NCBI GenBank assembly: GCA_001303585.1
Contig: LJTT01000010.1
Coordinates: 1 to 60,353 of the forward strand
Source of the DNA: Betaproteobacteria bacterium SG8_41
GTDB lineage: Bacteria > Pseudomonadota > Gammaproteobacteria > Burkholderiales > SG8-41
Reading direction: 5' to 3'
Length of the DNA stretch: 60,353 nucleotides
The position numbers and the translations under genes are program-made. Shown here one piece after another: positions 1 through 8,337 of the stretch (position 1 is its first letter; each line of letters opens with the position of its first letter). Below the pieces are notes generated by a model, which was not told the origin of the DNA, did no database searches, and saw only the letters and a program-made list of their open reading frames with translations.

Positions 1-293
1 TCGAGAGAGTCGCGCAACCGCGAGCCGCGCAGGACCATCTCGACGACCTCGTTCTTGTCCATCGCGCCGCGGATCGCGGGATCGAACGCGCCCCAGGAAA
101 AGTACTCGCCGCCAGCGGCCTTGAGGATAACGACATGCGCTTCTTCATCCCTGTGCAGCGCGTCTACCACCGGCTCGAAGGCGAGCAGCATCTCGCGGTT
201 CCAGAGATTGTGGCTTTCCGGACGGTTCAAGGTGATGGTGAGGATCTTGTCCTCGCGCTCGACAAGGACGGCGGGACTTTTCGCGTCGGCCAT
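1..293 (-). CDS. Enoyl-CoA hydratase/isomerase family protein, N-terminal part (runs off left edge)
   Basis: The frame starts at ATG 293 and continues past the window edge, so only about 97 N-terminal residues are visible. They show the crotonase-fold opening: a strand ending LTITLNRPES (residues 18-27) and the first oxyanion-hole loop GGEYFSWGAFD (about 61-71), where most family members have FSAG-D-L. An AGGAGG ribosome site at 304-309 on the minus strand lies 10 nt before the ATG and fixes the start. Crotonases act on CoA thioesters (hydration, isomerisation, C-C cleavage). The catalytic Glu region is outside the window, so the reaction cannot be called. It is divergent from the ornithine cyclodeaminase homologue at 578. 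Confidence 0.85.
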   Translation of the reverse strand, partial: MADAKSPAVLVEREDKILTITLNRPESHNLWNREMLLAFEPVVDALHRDEEAHVVILKAAGGEYFSWGAFDPAIRGAMDKNEVVEMVLRGSRLRDSL

Positions 294-577
294 GCGTGGT
301 GCTCCTCCTGTTAGCGGCGCGGCTTGTGATCAGTGTCTCGATCGGCTGCCCGGCGCCATCGCGGCGCTGGCGGTCGAGGATAGCTGGCAACCTGCCGGTT
401 GCTTTTGGCTCGACGCGCAAATCATGCGCTGGCCGGGTCGATTTGCCTGACCGCCCGGCGTTCACGACTCGGCGCCCTCATTCTAATTGCTCTCAGCTGG
501 TCGGGCCACTCTGTTGAATATAGAATGCCGCCGGTATTCGACGCGAAATCAATGCGGCGGCAGCGCGGGAGGAAGAA
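294..577. other. Divergent intergenic region
   Basis: This gap of 284 bases lies between a leftward crotonase gene and a rightward ornithine cyclodeaminase gene, so it must hold both promoters. A TAGAAT -10-like hexamer sits at 521-526 on the plus strand, about 50 nt before the start at 578. No convincing -35 lies at the usual spacing. No repeat words of the type found elsewhere in the window were seen here. Confidence 0.35.
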
Positions 578-1564
578 ATGGCGGTAATGCTCGGACATGA
601 GGCGCTCAAGGGCGTGATCGGCATGTCCGAGGGCATCGATCTGCTGGAGCAGACGCTGCGCCACGAAGCGGACGGCAAGACTTTCATATCACCCAAGTTC
701 AACACCGACTTCGGAACCGGGTCAATGCGCGTTCTGGTCGCGGCGGATCACGACGCGGGTTTCCTGGCAACCAAGGCGTATCACATCATCGAAGGCGTCG
801 GCGTACGCTACGTGGTGTCGCTCTACCGCTTGAAAGACGGCGAGCTCCTCGCGATCCTGGATGGGCAACTCATCACGGACCTCCGCACCGGAGCAGCCAG
901 CGGCGTGGTCGCGAGGAAGGTGCGCGTAGCCGCGCCGGTTACGATCGGGATGATCGGTTCGGGAAACCAGGCCCGCACCCAACTGGAGAGCCTTGCGTCT
1001 GTCTACCCGGTGCGGTCGGCCAGCGTATACAGCCCGACACCGGCAAACCGCGAGCGCTACGCCCGGGAAATGTCGGCACGTCTCGGTTTCCCTGTCACAC
1101 CCGTGGATGCCGCCGAAGCGGCCGCAAGGAATCATCCTGTTGTTGTTGCCGCAAGCAGCGCGCGCAGCAGCGAGCCGGTGTTGCGCGGGGAGTGGCTCGC
1201 CAAATGCCGGCTGCTGTGCGCGGTCGGCAACACGCGCGCGCAGTTCGCCGAAGCGGACGTGCCCTCATTCAGCGGCGCGGAACTGGTCGTGACGGACTCG
1301 CCTCACGCCTTCGAGGAGGCAGGCGACCTGATCGCGGTGGCAAGAAGCGGCTCGGTCCCGGAGTCCCGGCGCGCAACCCTTTCGCAGATCGTTTCGGGAG
1401 GCGCCACCATTCCGCAACACGGCCGTGTCGCCTTCAAGTCGGTCGGCACGGCCTTGCAGGACCTTTCTCTTGCGGTCCGTTTTTATGAGCGTTTAGCCGC
1501 CCAGGCAGGCACGGGCGGCTCGCGAGACCTTGGCAGTCTGCGTCAAATCGCGCTCACGCGGTAA
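578..1564 (+). CDS. Ornithine cyclodeaminase/mu-crystallin family protein
   Basis: The 328-residue protein has the family layout: an N-terminal substrate domain with ATKAYH (Lys66) and DLRTGAASG (101-109), then a Rossmann NAD(P)-binding domain with GMIGSGNQA (124-132). Family members include ornithine cyclodeaminase, alanine dehydrogenases and ketimine reductases, so the substrate cannot be named. The start at 578 follows a GGGAGGAAGAA ribosome site. It is followed 154 nt later by two DapA-like genes and a thiamine-dependent decarboxylase pair, which suggests a role in amino- or keto-acid catabolism rather than arginine metabolism (inference). Confidence 0.88.
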   Translation: MAVMLGHEALKGVIGMSEGIDLLEQTLRHEADGKTFISPKFNTDFGTGSMRVLVAADHDAGFLATKAYHIIEGVGVRYVVSLYRLKDGELLAILDGQLITDLRTGAASGVVARKVRVAAPVTIGMIGSGNQARTQLESLASVYPVRSASVYSPTPANRERYAREMSARLGFPVTPVDAAEAAARNHPVVVAASSARSSEPVLRGEWLAKCRLLCAVGNTRAQFAEADVPSFSGAELVVTDSPHAFEEAGDLIAVARSGSVPESRRATLSQIVSGGATIPQHGRVAFKSVGTALQDLSLAVRFYERLAAQAGTGGSRDLGSLRQIALTR

Positions 1565-1594
1565 CAGCCCCCCTGCGGGCTGGCGGTCCGAGAG

Positions 1595-1610
1595 GATTCT
1601 AACTAGAATC
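1595..1610. promoter_or_regulatory. 16-bp perfect palindrome, candidate operator
   Basis: GATTCTA-AC-TAGAATC is a perfect 7-bp inverted repeat with a 2-nt centre, 109 nt before the first DapA-like gene. Its right half contains TAGAAT, which also resembles a -10 element. A dimeric regulator covering a -10 box would be a normal arrangement, but no regulator gene adjoins it. Confidence 0.4.
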
Positions 1611-1718
1611 AGATCGCTATCAGCGAATTCCGGCTGCGGCGGGACGAACGGCGCGGGCGCCCTCCAGCGCATGCGCGGCGAAGCTGGCGCAACTGGAGCG
1701 CAACCCGGAGAGGGAATC

Positions 1719-2636
1719 ATGTCGCTCAATCTCAAAGGTGTCATGCAGGCACCCGTCACGCCATTGAAGGATGACTTCAGCTTCGATGCTGAAGGCTTCG
1801 CGAAGATGGTGGATTTTCACGTCCGCAACGGGGCCCCGGCCATTGCCTGGCCTCATCACAAGGCCGAGTCACTGAATCTCACCATCGGCGAGCGGAAACT
1901 CGGTGCCGAGATAGCCGTCAGGACAGTCGCGAAGCGCGTTCCTGTTTCCATATTCGTGGGAACCCTTTCGGAGGAAGACTCCCTTGACCTCGCGCGACAC
2001 GCCGAGAGGATCGGGGCGGACGCGATACTCGTCATATCGCCGTACTGCCGTCGGCCCGCGCAGGATGAAATCTTCGATTCCGTTGTTCGGATCGGCACGG
2101 CGACCAAGCTGCCATTGCTTACCTATAACTCGCCGTGGCGCAACGGTGAAGGCGTCGAGTTCACAGCGGAGCTGACGGCGCGCCTCATCGAGCGGCTGCC
2201 AAACTATATCGGCATGAAGGATGCCAGCTTCCACAGCGAGAAGTTCTTGGAAATTTCCCGTATGGCCCTCAACATGCGTCCCGACTTCAAGATCATCATG
2301 GGCGTCGAGCATCTCCTGCCATCCTACCCGCTCGGCGCGTGCGGCTCGTTCTCGTCATCCGGCGCGATCGCGCCCAATCTCTGCAACCGATTCTTCAAGT
2401 CACTGGTGGACCGCGACTGGGCGACCGCGCGGCAGTGCCAGTTCACGCTCTCGCGATTGTGGCGCCTGTTCAAGGAACAGTACCCTTCATCGCTCAAGGG
2501 CGCGATGATCATGATGGGACGAGCGGTCGGCCCGACCCGTTCGCCGTTGCCCACCGCCACGAAGGAGCGAGTTGAGTATTTGCGCACCCAGCTGGAGGAA
2601 ATGAATATCCTCCAGACCGAGCCTCACGGCTGGTAA
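1719..2636 (+). CDS. DapA/dihydrodipicolinate synthase-family aldolase or lyase
   Basis: The start ATG 1719 is preceded by GGAGAGGG, giving 305 residues, typical for the family; the frame is open further upstream but without a good site. The TIM-barrel features are intact: APVTPL near the N terminus, Tyr136 in LLTYNSPW and the Schiff-base lysine Lys167 in YIGMKDAS. The usual GTTGE substrate loop is replaced by WPHHKAES (44-51), so the substrate is not simply pyruvate plus aspartate semialdehyde. The family includes N-acetylneuraminate lyase and keto-deoxy-sugar-acid aldolases and dehydratases. A divergent paralogue follows, and both end in the similar EP(H/R)GW. Confidence 0.88.
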   Translation: MSLNLKGVMQAPVTPLKDDFSFDAEGFAKMVDFHVRNGAPAIAWPHHKAESLNLTIGERKLGAEIAVRTVAKRVPVSIFVGTLSEEDSLDLARHAERIGADAILVISPYCRRPAQDEIFDSVVRIGTATKLPLLTYNSPWRNGEGVEFTAELTARLIERLPNYIGMKDASFHSEKFLEISRMALNMRPDFKIIMGVEHLLPSYPLGACGSFSSSGAIAPNLCNRFFKSLVDRDWATARQCQFTLSRLWRLFKEQYPSSLKGAMIMMGRAVGPTRSPLPTATKERVEYLRTQLEEMNILQTEPHGW

Positions 2637-2753
2637 GAATCGATCAAAACGCACAGAGGCGGCCGGGACGCAAGGCGCCTGCCATTGATGACGCGGGCCG
2701 TCGTCAGTGGCTTGCCGATCAACAGTCATTCATCGGAAGAAGCGTAACAACTT

Positions 2754-3689
2754 ATGGCCACATTTCAGCCCGGGCTTGTTCACACGCCGGTCACGCCGTT
2801 CAAGCGCGATCAGAGCGTCGATTTCGATGCTTACGCAAAGATCATCGAGTTTCATCTACGGAACGGCGCAGACGCCCTTGCCCTGCCCATGCCGGTCGGC
2901 GAGGATATGAGCCTCACCGATGAGGAGCAGCGCAAGCTCATTGAATTTGCGGTCAAGCAGGTCAAGGGCCGCACCCCCGTTATCGCCCACGTAAGCGATG
3001 CCGGGACCAGCATTGCGGTCTCGCGTGCCCGGCACGCCGAGTCCGCCGGCGCGGCGGCCATCGTTTCCCATCCGCCCTACTTCTGGCATCCCAAGCCTGC
3101 CATGGTGCTCGAGCACCTCGTGCAAATCGGGTCGGCCGTCAAGCTGCCATTTTTCGTATGCACGCCGCCGGTGGAATCGGTAGGCACCGCGCTGACGACC
3201 GAGATCGCGCTTCAACTGATCGAGCGCCTGCCCAACTTGGCGGGCGTCGTCGACGCGAGCCTTGATTTCGTCTTCATGGAAGAGGTGATCTCCAATGGCC
3301 GGCAGTTGCGCCCGGATTTCCAGCTCCTTGCCGGGGCGGATTTCATGGTCTCGGCAAGCGCGCTTGGCGGCTATGGCGCTTTCTCGCCGCTTTCCGCCGT
3401 TGCACCGAAACTCGTGCGAACGCTCTATGAGTCCTGCCGGAAGGATCAGTTCATCGAGGCGCGACAGGTGCAGGAGAACATCGGCGTATTGCACCACGCC
3501 ATTAAGGAGGCGGGCGCATCGGGTCTCAAAGACGGGCTGGCCGGCATCAAAACGGCGCTCGCGTACATGGGCCGCGAGTGCGGCCTGCCGCGGCCGCCGG
3601 TACGCCCGCTGGGCGAGGTCGAGCGGGGAAAGCTCGCCGAGACGCTCACGGGGATGGCATTCCTTCGCGCCGAGCCACGCGGCTGGTGA
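2754..3689 (+). CDS. DapA-family paralogue lacking the Schiff-base Lys and catalytic Tyr
   Basis: The 311-residue protein shares fold landmarks with its upstream neighbour (HTPVTPFKRDQ, LIERLPNLAG, the EPRGW tail). At the two key DapA positions it differs: FFVCTPP places Cys136 where the neighbour has Tyr136, and LAGVVDAS places Val166 where the neighbour has Lys167. Without the lysine it cannot form the family's covalent enamine. It may be a partner or regulatory subunit of the active paralogue, or may have a different chemistry. The ribosome site is weak (GGAAGAAG about 10 nt upstream). The decarboxylase alpha gene starts 10 nt after its stop. Confidence 0.85.
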   Translation: MATFQPGLVHTPVTPFKRDQSVDFDAYAKIIEFHLRNGADALALPMPVGEDMSLTDEEQRKLIEFAVKQVKGRTPVIAHVSDAGTSIAVSRARHAESAGAAAIVSHPPYFWHPKPAMVLEHLVQIGSAVKLPFFVCTPPVESVGTALTTEIALQLIERLPNLAGVVDASLDFVFMEEVISNGRQLRPDFQLLAGADFMVSASALGGYGAFSPLSAVAPKLVRTLYESCRKDQFIEARQVQENIGVLHHAIKEAGASGLKDGLAGIKTALAYMGRECGLPRPPVRPLGEVERGKLAETLTGMAFLRAEPRGW

Positions 3690-3699
3690 GCGCCGCCCC

Positions 3700-4218
3700 A
3701 TGAGTCAGAGCGGCAGCACCGGTCTCAGCGCGAACACGATACTGGCGCAGATCACGAAGAACGGCGTCACTCACGTGGTCTGGCTGCCCGACAGCGAGAC
3801 GAACTGGCTTTATGTCCTGATGAAGGCGGAGCCCTCGCTCCGGCTTGTCCCGGTCAGCAACGAAGCGCTTGCCTTCTCCGCCGCGGCCGGCTTGTCGTTC
3901 GGCGGCCGCGTGCCGCTCATCCTCATCCAGAACACGGGGATGATGGACTCCGGCAATTCCTTGCGCGGATGGGCGATCGATCTTTCGATTCCCGTGGTGT
4001 TGATGGTCGGCTATCGCGGCTGGACACGGCATGGCGTCACCCGCGATTCGGCGGCAGTCTACACGGAGCGGTTCCTCAACGCCTTCGGGATCAACTACTA
4101 TCTGGTCGAGAGCGATGCCGATGCCGGGCGTATTTCGCTCGCGATCGATGAGGCGCGGCGGACCGCCCGTCCGGTCGCGACCCTGATTGCCGACGAGTAC
4201 CACGGCTTCAACAGATGA
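3700..4218 (+). CDS. Thiamine-diphosphate-dependent decarboxylase, PYR (alpha) subunit, sulfopyruvate/phosphonopyruvate decarboxylase-like
   Basis: ATG 3700 gives 172 residues, about the length of a stand-alone PYR domain such as ComD. Landmarks are a Rossmann-like opening (HVVWLPDSE), VSNEALAFSAAAGLSFGG with the thiamine-activating Glu55, and ILIQNTGMMDSGNSLRG (about 74-90), typical of the sulfopyruvate/phosphonopyruvate decarboxylase branch. It needs the PP subunit encoded 203 nt downstream. The start 10 nt after the DapA-like paralogue implies co-transcription. The last codons and stop (4216-4218) touch the first intergenic repeat array. The substrate is probably a 2-oxo acid but cannot be fixed from sequence. 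Confidence 0.82.
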   Translation: MSQSGSTGLSANTILAQITKNGVTHVVWLPDSETNWLYVLMKAEPSLRLVPVSNEALAFSAAAGLSFGGRVPLILIQNTGMMDSGNSLRGWAIDLSIPVVLMVGYRGWTRHGVTRDSAAVYTERFLNAFGINYYLVESDADAGRISLAIDEARRTARPVATLIADEYHGFNR

Positions 4219-4407
4219 GGTACTGGTGAAGAGAAATGGTGATGAGTGATGGGGGTTCCCAGTTCCGAGTTTCGAGTTCCAAGTTCTAGGTCTACCAGCT
4301 AACGCCATTTCCTTGAACCCTGAAACCCGAACACTGAACATTGAACCCGAAACGTTGAACGTTGAACAACCCTTAACGCCACTCGACACTCACTGCTCAC
4401 TCCTCAG
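4214..4407. repeat. Composite repeat array, families A and C, nested between two halves of one enzyme
   Basis: GGTGATGA-type words occupy 4214-4252. A family C left arm follows at 4254-4290 (contains agttccgagtttcgagttcc at 4261-4280) and its inverted-sense arm at 4311-4367 (TTGAACCC, TGAACATTGAACCC, CGTTGAACGTTGAAC). A CACTCACTGCTCACTCCTC stretch at 4385-4403 may be the closing arm for the first words. The same family C 20-mer recurs at 46437-46456. The array fills almost the whole gap between the alpha and beta decarboxylase genes. Confidence 0.75.
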
Positions 4408-4421
4408 CGAGGAATTCCGCA

Positions 4422-5018
4422 ATGATTGAAGTGGCCGAAATGCTCAAGGTGTTCCAGGAGCACCGCGGCGATGCGATCGTCGTGCCCGGCCAGGCCGGCC
4501 GTCACTGGACCACGATCAGCACGCGGCCCGAGCTCGACGTGCCGCTGATACCTTATCCGGCGATGGGCGGCGGCGCGTCGTTTGCCTTCGGGCTCGCACT
4601 GGCGCAACCGGAGCGCAAGGTCGTGCTGTTCGATTCCGAGGGCGCGCTCGTCATGTATCTCGGCATCCTCGCCACCATCGCCGAGCAGCAGCCCGGGAAT
4701 CTCTATCACTTCCTGCTCGACAACGAATGCTATGCCACCACCGGCGGACAGCCGGTGCCGAATGCGAAAGCGACCCGCTACGACGCGCTCGCGCGCGACG
4801 TCGGCTATGCGAGCACGTTCGCCTTCGACCGGCTGGAGGGCTTTGCCACGTCCATCGGGCGCATTCTTTCGGCGCCCGCGCCGGCATTCGTCGCGCTCAA
4901 GGTGCGGCCGGAGATCCAGAACGTTCCGGTCGCCGAGCGCAAAGGCTGGGCGACGCGCACACGCGAACAGGTGCGTGATGATTTGCAGAAGGCCCTTGGG
5001 ATATCAGGCGGGCGCTGA
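4422..5018 (+). CDS. Thiamine-diphosphate-dependent decarboxylase, PP (beta) subunit
   Basis: The 198-residue protein is a stand-alone PP domain. The thiamine-diphosphate/Mg motif is DSEGALVM (Asp71-Met78), and about 25 residues later comes LLDNE (Asp100, Asn101) followed by YATTGGQ. This is the layout of ComE-type sulfopyruvate decarboxylase beta subunits. The usual GDG is here F-D-S-E-G, with Asp71 in the metal position. It is expected to assemble with the PYR subunit at 3700. The split is normal for this branch, but the 203-nt repeat-filled gap between subunits is not. Confidence 0.82.
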   Translation: MIEVAEMLKVFQEHRGDAIVVPGQAGRHWTTISTRPELDVPLIPYPAMGGGASFAFGLALAQPERKVVLFDSEGALVMYLGILATIAEQQPGNLYHFLLDNECYATTGGQPVPNAKATRYDALARDVGYASTFAFDRLEGFATSIGRILSAPAPAFVALKVRPEIQNVPVAERKGWATRTREQVRDDLQKALGISGGR

Positions 5019-5300
5019 GTAGCGAAACTTCAGGCATTTTCTGTTGTCTTTCAGTAGGCTGGCAACCCTCGACGCCGCGCTGGGGTGCGCAGGCGGATCG
5101 TGTTGCACATAACTAATAAGGCTGGGAAGATTCCTAGATTGGGGGTAGGCCTGATTTCGTTGATACAGATTCTCAATCACGCAAGTTGTGTTTGTTTGCG
5201 GTCGTTGAACATGAAAAAAGGCCGGACGATCCCGTTTGACGCCGTGTGGGCACTGGGCTCGGGCATCAGACGTTTTCTTGAGACAAAAAAGGAGGGCAAG

Positions 5301-6260
5301 ATGAAGCGAATTCTGTTGCTAATCGCTGCTGTTGCCGCGTGCGTCGCAGGGCCGGCGCTTGCACAGAAGTATCCGACCAAGCCGATCCGCATGATTGCGC
5401 CTTTCTCGCCCGGCGGCGGTTCATCCATTATCGGGCGCATGGTCACGACGCCCGTATCGGAAGCGTTCGGTCAGGCTATCGTGATCGACAATCGGCCTGG
5501 CGCCGGCGGGGCGATCGGGGCCGAGATCGCGGTAAATGCAACCCCCGACGGATATACGCTGATCAACGTCTCGTCGAGCTACTGCGCGACCTCCGCCTAT
5601 CGCCGGCTGCCCTACGACCCGGTCAAGGACATCCAGCCGATTGCCCTGATTGGGACGACCGGGCTCATCATGATCGCGCATCCCTCCGTTCCGGCGAAGA
5701 GCGTCAAAGAGCTCATTTCGCACATGCGCGCCAACCCCGGCAAGCTCAACTACGCCTCTGTCGGCAACGGCAGCGTGACGCACCTTGCGCTCGAGTTCTT
5801 CAAGATCGAAACCAAGACGAACATGGTGCACGTCCCGTACAAGGGGTCGGGCCCGGGGCTCGTCGGGGTCGTTTCCGGTGAGGTGCAGATTTCAGCATTC
5901 AGCATGGTGCCCACCCTTCCGCACGTAAAAGCGGGGCGGCTGCGCGCCCTTGCCGTCACCAGCCCGAAGCGCTCGTCGTTGATGCCCGAGGTGCCTACCG
6001 TTGGCGAAACCGTCCCCGGGTTCGAGGTCGTTCACTGGTACGGCATCTGGGGCCCGAAGGGCATACCGCAGTCCATCGTCACGCGCTGGAACCGCGAGGT
6101 CGCAAAGGTCGTGAATGATCCGGAGATGGCGAAGCGCCTCAAGGCCGGAGGAATCGAGCCGGCCGGCGGCCCGCCCAAGGAATTCCATGATCTCATCGAA
6201 CGCGACATCAAGCGGTGGAATCGCGTGATCGATGTCGCGAAGATCAAGCGCGTCGGCTGA
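5301..6260 (+). CDS. Bug/TctC-family periplasmic carboxylate-binding receptor
   Basis: The start at 5301 follows AAAGGAGGGCAAG, a strong ribosome site; the frame is open upstream to 5085 but that part looks non-coding. The 319 residues begin with a signal peptide (about 1-21, ending GPALA) and continue with YPTKPIRMIAPFSPGG, NRPGAGGAIGAE and VPYKGSGPGLVG, the hallmarks of Bug receptors. These bind small carboxylates in the periplasm and pass them to a TctAB permease or act in sensing. No permease adjoins it. It lies 282 nt after the decarboxylase beta gene, so its ligand may be that pathway's substrate (inference). Confidence 0.92.
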   Translation: MKRILLLIAAVAACVAGPALAQKYPTKPIRMIAPFSPGGGSSIIGRMVTTPVSEAFGQAIVIDNRPGAGGAIGAEIAVNATPDGYTLINVSSSYCATSAYRRLPYDPVKDIQPIALIGTTGLIMIAHPSVPAKSVKELISHMRANPGKLNYASVGNGSVTHLALEFFKIETKTNMVHVPYKGSGPGLVGVVSGEVQISAFSMVPTLPHVKAGRLRALAVTSPKRSSLMPEVPTVGETVPGFEVVHWYGIWGPKGIPQSIVTRWNREVAKVVNDPEMAKRLKAGGIEPAGGPPKEFHDLIERDIKRWNRVIDVAKIKRVG

Positions 6261-6308
6261 ATTCGCGCGCAGGGTGGCGCTACAGCGCCCAAATTATCCG
6301 CTGATGAT

Positions 6309-6330
6309 GGGCGGCGGACGACCGCCGCCC
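6309..6330. terminator. Strong GC hairpin after a Bug gene
   Basis: GGGCGGCGG-ACGA-CCGCCGCCC is a perfect 9-bp stem with a 4-nt loop, 49 nt after the Bug stop codon. No T-run follows, so it is a probable 3'-end stabiliser or an atypical terminator in the convergent gap. A GGTGATGA-type repeat array starts 20 nt further on. Confidence 0.5.
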
Positions 6331-6349
6331 ACCCATCCGGGCAGGATCA

Positions 6350-6423
6350 GGTGATGACAATTGGTGGTGCAAGATGGTGATGCAATCGCGTCTTGCGCCA
6401 GCCATCATCAGCACTCATCACCA
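6350..6423. repeat. Family A repeat array in a convergent gap
   Basis: The left arm (6350-6382) has GGTGATGA, GGTGGTG and GGTGATG. The right arm (6401-6423) has the complements CATCATCA, ACTCATCACC. A short inner pair GCAAGA/TCTTGC (6369-6374, 6391-6396) tightens the stem. It sits between the 3' ends of the Bug gene and the alarmone hydrolase gene. Confidence 0.65.
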
Positions 6424-6458
6424 GCTCCTTTCGCCGGCTCGCATCGCCCATCAGGCAA

Positions 6459-7013
6459 TCAGGGTTTGAGGGCGTAGGCGTCGTCGAACTTGCGCTCAAG
6501 CCCGTGGTGCGTGCCGCGGAGCTTGTCCACGACTTCCTTCGCCCACTCGAAGTACTCCTGCCGGCGCTCGAGGGACCAGCCGGCCGGGGGACGCGCAGCG
6601 ACATCACGCAGGTTGCAGATCTTGTCGGCGAGCTTGACGAGGCGCGCTCCCTTGCTCGCGTGCCTGGCTTTCGCGACCTGAAGGCGCTTGCGCACGATCT
6701 TCTTCAGCCAATGCACGTCGGTGACTTCGAGCACGATGTTGGCGATCTCGTCGCCGAACTCGCCGCGCAACTCCTGCCAGCTCGTCTCCGTGTCTTCGAT
6801 CGTGTCGTGCAGCAGCGCGGCGGCGATCACGACCGGATCAGCAACACGGCCCTCATGCCAGAGCACGTTCGCAAGCTGGATAGGATGGTTGATGTACGGC
6901 GACGCCTCCTTGTCCTTGCGGCGCTGGTCGCGATGCTTCTGCGCGGCGAACTCGAGCGCCTTGAGGATGAGCGATACCCCGTCTGGTTTTAGCGCGCGGC
7001 TTGCGGGGCTCAT
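6459..7013 (-). CDS. Small alarmone hydrolase-like HD-domain protein (Mesh1/SpoT hydrolase type)
   Basis: Starting at ATG 7013, the 184-residue protein is a stand-alone HD hydrolase domain. The SpoT/Mesh1 metal residues are present: INHP (His43), [10 protein letters not shown] (His69-Asp70, with Glu73-Asp74 in the HDxxED box) and [11 protein letters not shown] (Asp130). There is no synthetase, TGS or ACT domain, so it should be a (p)ppGpp or related nucleotide 3'-pyrophosphohydrolase only. Its ATG overlaps the stop of the upstream MFS gene (ATGA), which chooses this start over an open upstream extension and implies translational coupling. Whether it acts on ppGpp, NADPH or another nucleotide is not decidable here. 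Confidence 0.85.
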   Translation of the reverse strand: MSPASRALKPDGVSLILKALEFAAQKHRDQRRKDKEASPYINHPIQLANVLWHEGRVADPVVIAAALLHDTIEDTETSWQELRGEFGDEIANIVLEVTDVHWLKKIVRKRLQVAKARHASKGARLVKLADKICNLRDVAARPPAGWSLERRQEYFEWAKEVVDKLRGTHHGLERKFDDAYALKP

Positions 7014-8212
7014 TGTTTTTTCAGAAGCGGCGCAATCGCGACAAGCCCAAGCACCGGCCCGGGTAACAGCAGCCAACCGACGTTTGCGCCAAGCGTGTCC
7101 CACGACGATGAAGCAATGGTGATCGCGACTACGGTGATGAAGAAGCCGATACTGTTCTGGATCGCCAGCGCACTCCCAACGAGCTCAGGCGGGCAGGCGC
7201 GCGCCGAGAGCGCGGAGAACTGGGGCGAATCAGCGACAACCATGATGCCCCAGAATAGCAGCGCGCCGAGCAGTAGCGCCACCGGAGCCTCCTGCAACAG
7301 CGGAAAAATCAGGCACATTGCGCCCGAACCGGCGAGAGCGCCCGCGGCGACCCAAGCGCTGCCGAAGCCACGACTCAGCCGGCCGCCCAGTATGCAGCCG
7401 AGGCCGCCGGCCCCGATGACGGCAAACGACCAGGCCGGCACGTGCCACAGCCCGGGCGCCCCACCCTCCTCGCGCATCAGCGCTCCAGCGACAAGGAGCG
7501 GCACCAGCGTCCAGAACGCATAGAGCTCCCACATATGGCCGAAATAGCCAAAAGCGGCCGCGCGAAAGGCCGGCACCTCGAAGGCCTTCCGCACGCCGCC
7601 CCACCTTCGCCGAATAGGAGTAGTCAAGAGATGGGGCCCGTCGCCCAGCCGCAGGACCAGCGCCCCGGCAACGAGCGCGAGAACCGATGACGCCAGGACC
7701 ACGAAGCTCCAAGGCCAGGCGCTGCCCGCGGCGCGCACTGCATGCGGCAAAGCGGTCCCGAATGTCAGCATCCCCACGAGCCAACCCAGCACCTCGCCCG
7801 CCCGCTCAGGCGCCCAGCTCACCACGAGCTTCATGCCGAGCGGGTAGATGCCGGCCAGCGCCAGGCCGGTCGCAAAACGCCAGGCCCACGCATCTGCAAG
7901 CCCGGTCGCCAACAGCGCGAATCCGGCGTTGGTCGTCGCGCCGACAACGGCGCAGACCGCAAATATCCGGCTCGCGGGAAAGCGGTCCGCGAGCCCGGAG
8001 ACAGCGAAGAGCAGCGTGCCGGAAATAAAACCGAGCTGAACGGCGTTGGTGAGTGTGCCCAGGTCCGCCGCGGTGAGCCCCCACACTTGCCGCAGGTCGT
8101 CGGCCGCGGCGTTGGCGCTGAACCACAGCGATGTGCCCAGAAACTGCGCCACGACGATGATCGCCACCGCGAGTCGCGGCAGGGCTTCCGGCGCGAATCG
8201 GCTGTGCATCAT
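7010..8212 (-). CDS. Major facilitator superfamily transporter
   Basis: The 400-residue hydrophobic protein has about 12 predicted membrane segments. The loop between helices 2 and 3 reads [10 protein letters not shown], matching the MFS motif A pattern G-x-x-x-D-R, and there is a basic cytoplasmic mid-loop (RRRWGGVRK, near residue 210). The substrate is unknown. Two adjacent ATGs (8212, 8209) are possible starts after CCAGGG. The stop codon overlaps the start of the alarmone hydrolase (ATGA), so the two are translated together. A family A repeat separates it from the upstream dehydrogenase gene on the same strand. Confidence 0.88.
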   Translation of the reverse strand: MMHSRFAPEALPRLAVAIIVVAQFLGTSLWFSANAAADDLRQVWGLTAADLGTLTNAVQLGFISGTLLFAVSGLADRFPASRIFAVCAVVGATTNAGFALLATGLADAWAWRFATGLALAGIYPLGMKLVVSWAPERAGEVLGWLVGMLTFGTALPHAVRAAGSAWPWSFVVLASSVLALVAGALVLRLGDGPHLLTTPIRRRWGGVRKAFEVPAFRAAAFGYFGHMWELYAFWTLVPLLVAGALMREEGGAPGLWHVPAWSFAVIGAGGLGCILGGRLSRGFGSAWVAAGALAGSGAMCLIFPLLQEAPVALLLGALLFWGIMVVADSPQFSALSARACPPELVGSALAIQNSIGFFITVVAITIASSSWDTLGANVGWLLLPGPVLGLVAIAPLLKKQ

Positions 8213-8249
8213 CCCTGGGCGCCCATCGCCGGCGTCCGGCCGAAAATTA

Positions 8250-8337
8250 AATGGTCACGACTACTGGTGATGAGTCATGGTGACAAGTTGCACGGCGTGG
8301 CTTTCTATCACCATTTCTCATCACCATTAATCATCAC
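8250..8337. repeat. Family A inverted repeat array overlapping a gene end
   Basis: The left arm (8250-8284) carries ACTGGTGATGAGTCATGGTGAC. The right arm (8307-8337) carries TCACCATTTCTCATCACCATT and AATCATCAC. The right arm covers the last codons of the FAD/Fe-S dehydrogenase gene, whose final Ser-Asp-Asp-stop is written in repeat sequence (stop at 8327-8329). A 22-base stretch (8306-8327) is identical to 50511-50532. Confidence 0.75.

Noticed and set aside
5085-5300. N-terminal extension of the first Bug receptor
   Set aside because: The strong ribosome site and signal peptide place the start at 5301; the upstream part has no signal-peptide character.
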